A DNA stretch of 64,000 nucleotides from Pseudomonas farsensis (GTDB taxonomy: Bacteria; Pseudomonadota; Gammaproteobacteria; Pseudomonadales; Pseudomonadaceae): the NCBI RefSeq assembly GCF_014268805.2, contig NZ_JABWRF020000001.1, forward strand, positions 1,870,001 to 1,934,000, read 5' to 3'. Each line of letters opens with the position of its first letter. Position 1 is the first letter of the stretch. The position numbers were made by a program, and so were the translations under genes. Below the pieces are notes generated by a model. It worked only from the letters and a program-made list of their open reading frames with translations, was not told where the DNA came from and ran no database searches. This document shows, one piece after another, positions 16,401 through 24,237 of this stretch.

Positions 16401-17570
16401 CTGCACGACGAACAAAGCAAACGCCTGGCTGAGTCGCAAAGCTCCAGCCACATGAAGGACGAGTTCTTCGCCGTCATGTCCCATGAGCTCAAGCACCCGC
16501 TCAACCTGATCCAGCTCAATGCCGAGATTCTGCGGCGCCAGAGCGTGGTCAACAGCACCCGGGTGGCCAGCAAGGCCGTTGCGGTGATCTGCGAGGCGGT
16601 GGCAAGCCAGGCGCGGATCATCGACGACCTGCTCGATGTAGCGCGTATCCGTACCGGCAAACTCAAGCTCAAGACCCAGCCGGTGGACGTCTGCGCGGTA
16701 CTGCGCGGCATCCATGCCGTGGTGTTGAGCGAGCAACACAGTTGCAGCGTGCACCTGGACCTACCCCCTGGCGAGACGCCAGTATTCATCGACGCCGACA
16801 GCACGCGCCTGGAGCAGATCATCTGGAACCTGCTGAACAATGCGCTGAAATTCAGCCCGCCTGGTGGCGAGATCCGCTTGCTGCTCACTTGCGAGCAGCA
16901 ACAGGCGTCGCTGCAGGTGATCGACCAAGGGGTGGGGCTTGCCGAGGATAGCCTGGAGCACATCTTTGACCTGTTCAGCCAGGCCGCGCCGCAACTGGCC
17001 AACCACAGCCGTGAAGGGTTGGGCATCGGCCTGTCGTTGGTGCGCCAACTGGTCGAGGCCCACGGCGGCACGGTCACCGCTCACTCGGAAGGCCTGGGCC
17101 GCGGCTGCACCTTCACCGTGCGCCTGCCACTGTGCGACCCAGGCCAGCAGGCCCAGGCCCAGGCCAGCGAACAGGTTGCCGACGGCCGCTTGAGCGGCGT
17201 GCGGGTGCTGCTGGTGGACGATTCGGTGGAAATCCTCGATGTCATGCAGCAATTGCTGGAAATCGAAGGCGCCGACGTCGAGCCCTACAGCGACCCGCGA
17301 GCCGCGCTTGAGGCAGCTGGCGAGGGGCGCTATGACATCATCCTTTCCGACATCGGTATGCCGGGCATGGACGGCCACGCCCTGATCAAGGCGCTGCGGG
17401 GCCTTGAGCATTTGCGTTACACCCCGGCAATTGCCCTCACCGGCTATGGCGCCAGCGCTGATCAACACAAGTCGCGCCAGTCGGGGTTTGACCGGCACCT
17501 GAACAAGCCAGTGAGCTATGACGACCTGATCGACGCCATCGAAGCGCTGAATGGTTCGGTGCCTTACTGA
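13464..17570 (+). CDS. CheB-CheR-PAS hybrid histidine kinase with C-terminal receiver
   Basis: A protein of 1368 residues from ATG 13464 (a GTG two codons upstream is also possible). Domain order: CheB methylesterase, about 23-205, with 'GASAGGLEAL' and 'SGTGSDGAVG'; CheR methyltransferase, about 245-500, with 'SAGCSTGEEAYSLAM' for S-adenosylmethionine; a long heptad coiled coil (about 655-740); two PAS domains (about 750-980); HisKA with phospho-accepting His at about 1007 in 'MSHELKHPLN'; HATPase (about 1095-1220); and a receiver with phospho-acceptor Asp at about 1296. No membrane segment, so cytoplasmic. No chemotaxis genes lie nearby, so it is an orphan sensor. Its signal and targets are unknown. 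Confidence 0.93.
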   Translation: MKSTSKPTLASPHNPALSPSHLDFPVVGIGASAGGLEALRTLFEHTPSDTGMAFVVVLHLSPDHQSRADRILQAVTQMPVRQVTEAVPIERNHVYVISPANRLSTNDGYLRVRPAQRSRGDHVAIDLFFRDLADVHKDHAFCVVLSGTGSDGAVGLSRIKEQGGVTLVQSPEDAQYPDMPQAALATGMVDLVLPVAQIPAKLVELWHTASQVKLPRIEDDSLPPALGEREGPPAASDPLLEEILHLLHGTTGHDFMHYKRATLLRRLERRMHVTGQTELAGYRDFLQQHAEESRALLADMLIGVTNFFRDQEAFEALQRHVLPGLICDGDEGEHEIRIWSAGCSTGEEAYSLAMLVTEQLAVERRSAKVQVFATDLDERAITLGRAGQYPEAISTDVSAARLRQFFIAEDQHYRVRKEVREKVLFARHNLLSDPPFSQLDLIVCRNLLIYLDRDVQRDILRLFHFALRPGGHLFLGSSESADIAADLFVAVDKRNRIFRAREVQSSRRPARLQAPESSQPKVKVRGGRKLSYAEIHHRALARRTPPSLIVDSDGSILHMSEGVGPFLRHAGGELSHSLLNLVLPPLRPALRSSMMQAHSSGQAVTSRSVTLLLDEQHSDVEILVQPHHDDPSGSECLLVMFLVRDARDQSLPQQSEGTVLSNLERELHRTRLQLQETIEQSELSSQELTASNEEMQAINEELRSASEELETSKEELQSINEELLTVNYELKTKVEETDKVNDYLSNLIASTDIATVFVDRNLHIRWFTPRATDIFSMLPVDTGRSLLDITHRLDYPGLADDARAVIERETTLEREVLGHNQHWYLARLHPYRASERNVDGTVLTFIDINKSRAAEERLRQGEERMRLVAESTHDFAIILLDEEGLITDWNTGAALIFGYGKDEVLGQHYQLIFTDPDRASGVPERELRAARLHGRGQDERWHVRKDGSRFYCTGEVSRLKGSSLRGYVKIARDLTGHQRLHDEQSKRLAESQSSSHMKDEFFAVMSHELKHPLNLIQLNAEILRRQSVVNSTRVASKAVAVICEAVASQARIIDDLLDVARIRTGKLKLKTQPVDVCAVLRGIHAVVLSEQHSCSVHLDLPPGETPVFIDADSTRLEQIIWNLLNNALKFSPPGGEIRLLLTCEQQQASLQVIDQGVGLAEDSLEHIFDLFSQAAPQLANHSREGLGIGLSLVRQLVEAHGGTVTAHSEGLGRGCTFTVRLPLCDPGQQAQAQASEQVADGRLSGVRVLLVDDSVEILDVMQQLLEIEGADVEPYSDPRAALEAAGEGRYDIILSDIGMPGMDGHALIKALRGLEHLRYTPAIALTGYGASADQHKSRQSGFDRHLNKPVSYDDLIDAIEALNGSVPY

Positions 17571-17654
17571 CCGCTCATCAGTTCGGTGCAATTTTTGCAG
17601 GTTTTTTAGCAACCAATGGGCAGGACACTGCCCGTTTGCCCAGAAGGAGCCTGC

Positions 17655-18053
17655 ATGAAATCAGCCAAACCCCGAGCTAGCGTGATCTGCCGCCAGGCGG
17701 GCGACCAGCGCAAGTGGCTGTGGGTGCGCAAACCCAAGGCGCCATGGACCTTGCCGGGCGGCAAGATCGAGCCGGGTGAGACGCCGCTACAAGCGGCTGC
17801 CCGCGAGTTGTTCGAAGAAACCGGGTTGTTGGCACAGGAGCTGACATTTTTGATGCGGCACGAATCGCCGCAGCGTACGCACTACGTATTCGAGGCTGTT
17901 TTCGCCGATGCGCCCAAGCCCAGCGCCAGCCACGAGATCGCTGATTGCTGCTTTGCCAGGCTGGACCGGGTGGACGCCCTTAATGGTGAGATCAAGCGCT
18001 TGATCGATTCGCTGCTGCATTGCGACAAGGGAATGGCGGCGTCGGTGCGCTAG
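17655..18053 (+). CDS. NUDIX hydrolase
   Basis: A 132-residue protein starting at ATG 17655 with AAGGAG upstream (an in-frame start at 17616 is rejected). The NUDIX box is complete: 'GGKIEPGETPLQAAARELFEETG', the Gx5Ex7REUXEEXGU pattern that binds Mg2+ and hydrolyses nucleoside diphosphate derivatives. Probably a small housekeeping hydrolase resembling diadenosine or inositol polyphosphatases. Substrate unknown. It is followed by a REP-rich intergenic region. Confidence 0.92.
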   Translation: MKSAKPRASVICRQAGDQRKWLWVRKPKAPWTLPGGKIEPGETPLQAAARELFEETGLLAQELTFLMRHESPQRTHYVFEAVFADAPKPSASHEIADCCFARLDRVDALNGEIKRLIDSLLHCDKGMAASVR

Positions 18054-18228
18054 GGCAACTTCCACCGCCGAGCAAGCCCGCTCCCACGCTGCTCAGTTCT
18101 CTGCGCGCGGCAGCGCAGCCTGGAAGGGCTGGGGGACCTCCCACAGCATTACGGCCATGTCTCGGTATTGTGGAGGTACGCAATCTTTGTGGGTGATTCT
18201 ATGGTTTCGGGCAAGCCGCTTTTGATTG

Positions 18229-18343
18229 TGTAGGAGCGGCCTTGTGTCGCGAAAGGGCTGCGAAGCAGCCCCAGGATCTGTGCACCTACCAGAATCGCTG
18301 GGGCTGCTCCGCAGCCCTTTCGCGACACAAGGCCGCTCCTACA
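18229..18343. repeat. REP doublet (inverted pair)
   Basis: Two head-to-head copies of the Pseudomonas REP beginning TGTAGGAGCGGCCTTGTG, each with an internal GGGCTGC/GCAGCCC hairpin, separated by about 20 bp. Part of a 390 bp gene-free stretch (18054-18443) that also has a degenerate copy near 18070-18190. A genus-typical BIME-like element, probably acting as a transcript end. Confidence 0.9.
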
Positions 18344-18443
18344 CTGACCGCGTAGACGGCATCGATATGGGATGGGCGCTGGCGATAGCCTGCCATTAGG
18401 CCGTTACAGGAAACCCCGCACCGGCCCTTACAGACCCCGACGC

Positions 18444-18995
18444 TCAGGCATGCACGCTCCACTGCGTACACCCCGCCTCGATCGGCAATTCATCGATGGC
18501 ATGAATCATCCCACTGGCGAGTGCCTCTTTAGGGCCTAGAATCCGCGGGTACGCCATCAAGTACCGGGCCACATCCAGCACCTCCCCTGCCCCCTCGGTC
18601 CGTTCGGCGACGATCCGTGCGTACAACTGCAAATCGTAATCCAGGCTCATGGCGTACTCCGCCATGCGCGAGTGGTCTACCGAGCCGTGCAATGTCCAGT
18701 GAAATGGGTGAAACAGGAACTTGCTCAGCGCGCAGGCGGTGCGGTGGCTGCCAGCGAGGAACAGAATGTTACCCATCGACTCCACCGTGCCCAGATTGTG
18801 TGTATGCACCGGTACCGGCAGAGCCCGCAGAAAGTTGTACAGGGTAAAGCCGTAACTGCACTCCCCACCCATCGTCGCGATGTTCAGTTGCAACAGTTCG
18901 GCACCTTGTTGCTGAGCCCGCGAGCAGGTGTTGATCAGGTTGCCGCAGGTAGACGAATTGATCGGGCCGGTGAAGTGGATGATGTGTCTGGCCAT
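18444..18995 (-). CDS. ClpP-like serine protease (orphan ATP-dependent protease subunit family)
   Basis: A 183-residue protein. ATG 18995 is preceded by GGAGGA; the longer frame enters the upstream gene. The ClpP/crotonase fold is indicated by 'LNIATMGGECSYGFTLYNFLRAL'. The nucleophile is the Ser in 'TVESMGNILFLAG' and the catalytic His is in 'FLFHPFHW'. It is divergent from canonical ClpP (the usual QPxxG/ARG handle is absent) and no ClpA/X gene is adjacent. It follows an iron-permease-family gene 13 bp upstream, apparently in one transcript. Protease activity is inferred from the motif. Confidence 0.82.
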   Translation of the reverse strand: MARHIIHFTGPINSSTCGNLINTCSRAQQQGAELLQLNIATMGGECSYGFTLYNFLRALPVPVHTHNLGTVESMGNILFLAGSHRTACALSKFLFHPFHWTLHGSVDHSRMAEYAMSLDYDLQLYARIVAERTEGAGEVLDVARYLMAYPRILGPKEALASGMIHAIDELPIEAGCTQWSVHA

Positions 18996-19008
18996 GGGGT
19001 CCTCCAGG

Positions 19009-19380
19009 TCAGTCGGTGTGCGCCTGCTGCCCATCCTGCTCGCCCATCTGCTGGTAGTGCTTGCGCAGCGCATGCAGCTCGGCTGGGTCCATGTCCTCCA
19101 GGTCCAGCAGCGCCTTGTGCGCGCGCTTGGTGGTGCGCAGCAGTTCGTCGATCTTGATGTGCAGCTCGTCGTTGTCGCGGTTCTGGGTGTTCTGAATCAG
19201 AAACACCATCAGGAAAGTGATGATCGTCGTCGAGGTGTTGATCACCAATTGCCAGGTGTCATTGAAGTCGAACAGCGGGCCGCTGATACCCCACACCAGA
19301 ATCAGCACCAGCGCCACGCCGAAGGTCAGTGGGCGACCGGTCAATTTGGCCAGCCCTTGGGCAAAACGGTCGAATTTCAT
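19009..19380 (-). CDS. Low-affinity iron permease family protein (small membrane protein)
   Basis: A 123-residue protein from ATG 19380 with AGGAG nearby. Two membrane helices (about 18-35 and 43-62) are joined by 'GPLFDFNDTWQLVINTSTTIITFLMVFLIQNTQNRD', the signature of the FET4-like PF04120 family. The C-terminal tail is cytoplasmic and rich in charged helices. Bacterial members are half-size compared with the yeast transporter and their transport role is unproven. First gene of a two-gene transcript with the ClpP-like protease. Confidence 0.88.
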   Translation of the reverse strand: MKFDRFAQGLAKLTGRPLTFGVALVLILVWGISGPLFDFNDTWQLVINTSTTIITFLMVFLIQNTQNRDNDELHIKIDELLRTTKRAHKALLDLEDMDPAELHALRKHYQQMGEQDGQQAHTD

Positions 19381-19537
19381 GGCGCAGCTCCTGTGCAAGG
19401 CTTGCTTGCGGTGGAGGCCGCCCGGCAGCACAAAGTTCCAATGGCAATGCCGGACCCAGCGCTTGGTCAGCCGCGCTGAACCCCGCGGCAGTTTCCTGTG
19501 TCGCAGCAGAAAGCATCCATGGCATGGGGAGACATGC

Positions 19538-20455
19538 GTGAGCGAAATCCGTATTGGCATATCCGGTTGGCGCTATGGCCCATGGCGCAAGGACTTCTAC
19601 CCGCAAGGGCTGCGCCAGAACGACGAACTGGCGTTCGCCTCGCGGGCAGTGAACAGCATTGAGATCAACGGCACCTTCTATGCTCTGCAAACGCCCGAAC
19701 GCTTCCGCCAGTGGCACGATGAAACACCCGATGACTTCGTCTTCTCGGTCAAGGCGCCGCGTTATATCACCCATGTTCGCAGGCTCAAGGATATCCAGGA
19801 GCCAATGGCCAATTTCTTTGCGTCAGGGCCGCTGCAGCTAGGCGACAAGCTTGGGCCGTTTCTCTGGCAGTTCGCGCCCAATTTCAAGTTCGACGAGGCG
19901 CGTTTCGCCGCGTTTCTCAAGCAATTGCCGCGTGACCGCAAGGCGGCCCAGGCGTTGGCCAGCCACTGCAATGAACGCTTGCAAAGCAACGGCGGCGCGC
20001 AGATCAAGGGCAATGCCCGGCTGCGCCATGCCGTGGAAGTGCGCCACGAAAGCTTTCTGTGTGAAGCCTTCGTCAAGCTGCTGCGCAAGCACAAAGTTGC
20101 CTTGGTGGTGGCTGACAGCGCCGGAAAATGGCCCTATGTCGAGGATGTTACTGCCGATTTCGTCTACCTGCGCCTGCATGGTGACGTCGAGCTGTACAGC
20201 AGCGGCTACACCGCAAAGGCGCTGCGCCACTGGTGTGAGCGCATCCAGGCCTGGAGCGAAGGTGGGCAGCCGGCGCACGCGCATCTGATCGTCCAGCGCG
20301 CGCCGGCCAAGCGCGCCACGCGCGACGTTTACTGTTATTTCGACAATGACCAGAAAGTTCATGCGCCCTATGACGCTCGCAGGCTGCTCAGCAAAATGGG
20401 CCTGGATGGCGACCTGATCACCGAGCCAGGCGAACCCTCGCAGGTGGCGCTATGA
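19538..20455 (+). CDS. DUF72 domain-containing protein
   Basis: A 305-residue protein read from GTG 19538, with GGGGAG seven bases before it. It has the DUF72 TIM-barrel signatures: '[18 protein letters not shown]', '[14 protein letters not shown]', '[13 protein letters not shown]' and '[12 protein letters not shown]'. The family is widespread and uncharacterised. It is the first gene of a four-gene overlapping operon with an EEP phosphodiesterase, ClsB and a YbhN-type protein, which links it to envelope lipid functions. Confidence 0.9.
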   Translation: MSEIRIGISGWRYGPWRKDFYPQGLRQNDELAFASRAVNSIEINGTFYALQTPERFRQWHDETPDDFVFSVKAPRYITHVRRLKDIQEPMANFFASGPLQLGDKLGPFLWQFAPNFKFDEARFAAFLKQLPRDRKAAQALASHCNERLQSNGGAQIKGNARLRHAVEVRHESFLCEAFVKLLRKHKVALVVADSAGKWPYVEDVTADFVYLRLHGDVELYSSGYTAKALRHWCERIQAWSEGGQPAHAHLIVQRAPAKRATRDVYCYFDNDQKVHAPYDARRLLSKMGLDGDLITEPGEPSQVAL

Positions 20456-21219
20456 ACACTCCCCTCCCGGGTAACCTGCTCGACAAAGCCGCCGCCGTAC
20501 ACCGGCTCACGGTGCTGACCCTCAACGTGCACAAGGGTTTTACCTTCTTCAACCGCCGTTTCATCCTGCCAGAATTGCGCGAAGCGGTACGGGCTACCGG
20601 CGCGGACCTGGTGTTTCTGCAGGAAGTGCATGGCAGCCATGAACAGCACGCCGAGCGCCATCCCACCTGGCCGCAGACGCCGCAGTATGAGTTTCTCGCC
20701 GACAGCATGTGGCCGCAGTTTGCCTACGGGCGTAATGCGGTGTACCCCCATGGCGACCATGGCAATGCGCTGCTGTCGAAATTCCCCATCAGTGAATACG
20801 ACAACCGCGACGTGTCCATCCATGGCAACGAGCAACGCGGCCTGCTGCACTGCCGGCTGCAAGTGCCCGGCCACGACCAGGTGCACGCAGTGTGCGTGCA
20901 CCTGGGCCTGCGCGAAGCGCATCGTCAGCGCCAGATTCATCTGCTGCTGGAGCTGCTCGACAGCCTGCCGCCCGATGCCCCTGTAATCATCGCCGGGGAC
21001 TTCAATGACTGGCGTCTGAAGGCAGACGCGGTGCTCAGCGAGCACCTGACCGAGGCCTTCGGCAGCCCTGCGCGGAGCTTTCCGGCGCGCCTGCCGCTGC
21101 TGCGCCTGGACCGCATTTACCTGCGCAACGCCCGCGCCAGCAGTGCCAAGGTGCTGGCCAAATACCCGTGGTCGCACTTGTCCGACCATGTTCCTCTGGT
21201 GGCTGAGGTGGCCCTATGA
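20452..21219 (+). CDS. Endonuclease/exonuclease/phosphatase family protein (YbhP-like)
   Basis: A 255-residue cytoplasmic protein with the metal-dependent EEP fold: 'LNVHKG', 'FLQEVHG' (metal-binding Glu), '[10 protein letters not shown]', 'IAGDFNDW' (catalytic Asp and Asn) and 'SDHVPL' (catalytic His). The start overlaps the DUF72 stop by 4 nt (ATGA), and its own stop overlaps clsB. E. coli keeps the same order, ybhP-clsB-ybhN. Probably a phosphodiesterase acting on a lipid or phosphorylated substrate. Confidence 0.9.
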   Translation: MNTPLPGNLLDKAAAVHRLTVLTLNVHKGFTFFNRRFILPELREAVRATGADLVFLQEVHGSHEQHAERHPTWPQTPQYEFLADSMWPQFAYGRNAVYPHGDHGNALLSKFPISEYDNRDVSIHGNEQRGLLHCRLQVPGHDQVHAVCVHLGLREAHRQRQIHLLLELLDSLPPDAPVIIAGDFNDWRLKADAVLSEHLTEAFGSPARSFPARLPLLRLDRIYLRNARASSAKVLAKYPWSHLSDHVPLVAEVAL

Positions 21220-22418
21220 AACCTGCATGGCAAAGCGGCAACCAGGTCGAGTTGCTGATCAACGGCGAGCAGTACTACCCCCGCGTGTTCCAGGCCATGG
21301 CCGAGGCACAGGATGAGATCCTGCTGGAAACCTTCATCATCTATGACGACAAGGTCGGGCAACCGCTGCGCGAGGCACTGATAGATGCCGCTCGGCGCGG
21401 CGTGCGGGTGGAGGTGGTGGCGGACGGCTATGGCACGGCCGAGCTGAGCGATGCATTCGTGGCGTCGATGACCGATGCCGGGGTGCGCTTCCATGCCTTC
21501 GACCCCAAGCCGATGGTCGCGGGCATGCGTACCAACCTGTTTCGCCGCTTGCACCGCAAGATCGTAGTGATCGATGGCAAGCGCGCGTTCATCGGCGGGA
21601 TCAACTACAGCGCCGACCACCTCGGCGATTACGGCCCGCAAGCCAAGCAGGACTATGCCGTTGAGGTACGCGGCCCGGTAGTTTCGCAAATCCATGCTTC
21701 CAGCCGCCGCTTGCTGGCCCCGGTACTTGAGAGCCCGAGCAAGGTCGAGGTGGCGCAAGCGCCGGCAGGCAGTGTCGAGGCGGCGCTGGTGGAACGCGAC
21801 AACCTTAAGCACCGGGACGATATCGAAGAGCAGTATCTGCAGGCCTTTCGCCAGGCCCGACAACGCATCGTTGTGGCCAATGCTTATTTCTTCCCCGGCT
21901 ACCGCCTGTTGCGCGAACTGCGCAATGCCGCCCGACGCGGCGTTGAAGTGACGCTGATCCTGCAGGGCCAGCCCGACATGCGCTGGGTGCGCACGCTGTC
22001 GCGGCTGCTCTACAACTACCTGCTGCGCGACAAGGTGCAGATTTACGAGTATTGCCAGCGCCCGTTGCACGGCAAGGTCGCACTGGTGGATGACACCTGG
22101 GCGACGGTGGGGTCGAGCAACCTGGACCCCCTGAGCCTGTCGCTGAACCTTGAAGCCAACCTGCTGATCCGTGACCGGGCGTTCAATGCCCTGCTCCACG
22201 AACACCTGACGGGCCTTGCGGCCCAGCACTGCAAAGTGGTGACCCTGGAGCGGATGATCCGGGGCTACTGGTGGCGTGCGCCGCTGATCTTCATGGGGTT
22301 TCACATCACCCGCTACTTTCCGCGTATCGCCGGCTGGTTTCCTGCGCACCGCCAGCGACTCAAGTCGCTGCAGCCAGAGGTCGAGCTGCAAGGTAATTAC
22401 CACGAGGGCAAGACCTGA
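21216..22418 (+). CDS. clsB: Cardiolipin synthase B
   Basis: A 400-residue phospholipase D superfamily enzyme with both HKD motifs: '[19 protein letters not shown]' and '[18 protein letters not shown]'. It makes cardiolipin by phosphatidyl transfer at the inner membrane. There is no long N-terminal membrane segment, unlike ClsA, which fits ClsB. ATGA overlaps on both sides tie it to the EEP and YbhN genes, the same order as in E. coli. Confidence 0.93.
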   Translation: MKPAWQSGNQVELLINGEQYYPRVFQAMAEAQDEILLETFIIYDDKVGQPLREALIDAARRGVRVEVVADGYGTAELSDAFVASMTDAGVRFHAFDPKPMVAGMRTNLFRRLHRKIVVIDGKRAFIGGINYSADHLGDYGPQAKQDYAVEVRGPVVSQIHASSRRLLAPVLESPSKVEVAQAPAGSVEAALVERDNLKHRDDIEEQYLQAFRQARQRIVVANAYFFPGYRLLRELRNAARRGVEVTLILQGQPDMRWVRTLSRLLYNYLLRDKVQIYEYCQRPLHGKVALVDDTWATVGSSNLDPLSLSLNLEANLLIRDRAFNALLHEHLTGLAAQHCKVVTLERMIRGYWWRAPLIFMGFHITRYFPRIAGWFPAHRQRLKSLQPEVELQGNYHEGKT

Positions 22419-23350
22419 TGGCCAAAGCGAGCTGGCAAAAATGGGGCAAACGGCTGTTGACCCTGCTGTTCGTGATACTGATTCCGGTGCTGTTGTTCTC
22501 CTTGGCGCGCAACCTCGACTGGGCCGAAGTGCGCCAGTCGCTGTTTGCCTACAAACCCGGCACGCTGGCCATCGGCTTGTTGCTGGCATTGGCCAGTTAC
22601 CTGGTGTTTGCCAGCTACGACCTGCTGGCCCGGGCCTACACCGGCCACCAATTGCCGGCGCGGCAGGTTTTGCCAGTGGCATTCGTGTGTTACGCCTTCA
22701 ACCTCAACTTCACCACCTGGGTGGGTGGCGTGGCGCTGCGCTACCGGTTGTATGGCCGCCTGGGGTTGGATACGCCGACCATCACCCGCATCCTTACCCT
22801 GGGTTTGCTGACCAACTGGATGGGCTACCTGGTGTTGGCGGGCTGCGTGTTTGCCTCGGGGTCCGTCAAGCTGCCAGACACCTGGGCCGTGGGCGCGACC
22901 GGGCTGCGCCTGATCGGCGTGTTGATGGTTGCGGTTGCCGTGGGGTACCTGCTGGCCTGTGCGTTTGCCAAGCGCCGCACCTGGCACCTACGCGGGCATG
23001 AACTGACGCTGCCGTCCATCCGCTTGGCCTTGTGTCAGGTGGCACTGGGCGCCAGCAACTGGGCGCTTATGGCAGCGTTGATCTATTGGCTGCTGCCAGG
23101 GGATTTGTTTTATCCGTCGGTGCTAGGGGTGCTGCTGATCAGTTGCGTGGCTGGGGTGGTCGCGCATATTCCAGCGGGGTTGGGGGTGCTGGAAGCAGTT
23201 TTCCTTGCCTTGCTGCACGGCCAGCTCGGGCAAGGCAGCCTGGTGGCGGCGCTGTTGGGCTATCGCACGCTGTATTACCTGATTCCGCTGGCGGTAGCCG
23301 TGATCACCTACCTGGTGCTGGAGCAGCGCGCCCGGCAGTTGCGGCGGTGA
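22418..23350 (+). CDS. YbhN-like membrane protein (lysylphosphatidylglycerol synthase transmembrane family)
   Basis: A 310-residue protein with about eight hydrophobic helices, beginning 'LLTLLFVILIPVLLFSLA'. The AglD/MprF-like core is visible in 'YAFNLNFTTWVGGVALRYRLYGRLG' and 'AHIPAGLGVLEAVFLALL'. It is a putative lipid flippase or transporter partnering ClsB. The start codon shares a base with the clsB stop (TGATG). Last gene of the operon, followed by a terminator hairpin. Confidence 0.9.
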   Translation: MAKASWQKWGKRLLTLLFVILIPVLLFSLARNLDWAEVRQSLFAYKPGTLAIGLLLALASYLVFASYDLLARAYTGHQLPARQVLPVAFVCYAFNLNFTTWVGGVALRYRLYGRLGLDTPTITRILTLGLLTNWMGYLVLAGCVFASGSVKLPDTWAVGATGLRLIGVLMVAVAVGYLLACAFAKRRTWHLRGHELTLPSIRLALCQVALGASNWALMAALIYWLLPGDLFYPSVLGVLLISCVAGVVAHIPAGLGVLEAVFLALLHGQLGQGSLVAALLGYRTLYYLIPLAVAVITYLVLEQRARQLRR

Positions 23351-23352
23351 AA

Positions 23353-23381
23353 GATGGCACCGGCTTGGCCGGTGTCCCATC
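23353..23381 (+). terminator. Terminator hairpin of the ClsB operon
   Basis: CACCGGC/GCCGGTG stem with a three-base loop, extended by GATGG/CCATC flanks, three bases after the YbhN stop. No T run; a REP element follows directly. Confidence 0.6.
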
Positions 23382-23425
23382 TGTAGGAGTGGCCTTGTGC
23401 CGCGAAGGGCCGCAAAGCGGCCCCA
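23382..23425 (+). repeat. Single REP element
   Basis: One copy of the TGTAGGAG..GGCCTTGTG REP with an internal GGGCCGC/GCGGCCC hairpin, between the ClsB operon and the convergent metallothionein gene. Confidence 0.85.
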
Positions 23426-23431
23426 AGTGAT

Positions 23432-23662
23432 TCACGGCGATATTGGATCACTGGCCGGGAAGGTTTCATCCAGCGCATTGTCCACGTTGGCCTCACCCGG
23501 CCGGGTAGCTTCGGCGCATTTGCAGTCGCCCATGCAGCATGGCTCACCGTCCTGGTGGCCATTGGCACAGGCCTCACAGCAATAGGCCTTGCCTTCACGC
23601 ATCAGGGCGTCATCGCCCACAGTGCAGGAGCAGTGGTTACAGGCACAGCGTTGCTCGTTCAT
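23432..23662 (-). CDS. Bacterial metallothionein
   Basis: A 76-residue Cys-rich protein: 'CACNHCSC' then 'AYCCEACANGH' and 'CCMGDCKC', giving ten clustered Cys plus His ligands, the Pseudomonas metallothionein pattern that binds zinc or cadmium. It has a longer hydrophilic C-terminal tail than SmtA-type proteins, a known Pseudomonas feature. The start overlaps the stop of the upstream gene by 4 nt, so the two are co-transcribed. Cytoplasmic metal storage or detoxification. Confidence 0.95.
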   Translation of the reverse strand: MNEQRCACNHCSCTVGDDALMREGKAYCCEACANGHQDGEPCCMGDCKCAEATRPGEANVDNALDETFPASDPISP

Positions 23663-24117
23663 CGGGTGCTCTCCTCGTCGTCACCCACGACTTGGTCCGT
23701 CCAAGGTTCGCCATCAAGCGGTGCCGAGCGGCCCAGCTCCGCTTCATCAAGACCAAAACCGCCACCGATCTCGTTCATGTCCACTTCACGCAGTTCCTGG
23801 TCAGCCGGGCCGCCGCTACCGGGCTCGTTCGGGTCGCGAGCGCCGGTTTCGTCGAACAAAGTGTCCGGGCTCATGTCATCGAGGGTGACGTTGTCTTCGT
23901 GCAGGCTCTCGCTGAGCGCTTCGCCGCCGGTCATGCCGCTTTGCGCCACACGCTCATCGGGGAACTGCTCGGCCACTTCTCCCGCCGGGCGCTCGTCACC
24001 AATGCGCCCACGACGTTCATCGCGCCGCTCGCTGAAGTCCAGTTCGTGGACGCTGCCCATGCGGTCCTCGGTGGTGTCGATCTCGGGAGTGAATTCTGGG
24101 TCGTCTGGCAGGGCCAT
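23659..24117 (-). CDS. Acidic HPr-related hypothetical protein
   Basis: A 152-residue, strongly acidic and disordered-looking protein (MALPDDPEFTPEIDTTEDRMGSV..). Related Pseudomonas proteins are annotated as phosphotransferase system HPr-related, although no HPr active-site His motif is apparent here. It is translationally coupled to the metallothionein gene (ATGA overlap) and divergent from ligD. A role in stationary phase or metal stress is suggested by context only. Confidence 0.65.
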   Translation of the reverse strand: MALPDDPEFTPEIDTTEDRMGSVHELDFSERRDERRGRIGDERPAGEVAEQFPDERVAQSGMTGGEALSESLHEDNVTLDDMSPDTLFDETGARDPNEPGSGGPADQELREVDMNEIGGGFGLDEAELGRSAPLDGEPWTDQVVGDDEESTR

Positions 24118-24237
24118 GGCGCTTCTCCATCAAGGGGGTTCATCTGGTCGACTGCACGCTAGCGCCAATGATTCAGAGTTTTTTGAACTCTGCCTGCGCC
24201 CGCTCCCTCCCAAGTCAGAGAGCACAAGGAGCCCGTC

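Noticed and set aside
18229..18343. The long inverted repeat as ends of an insertion sequence
   Set aside because: No transposase between or near the arms; the sequence is the known Pseudomonas REP doublet.
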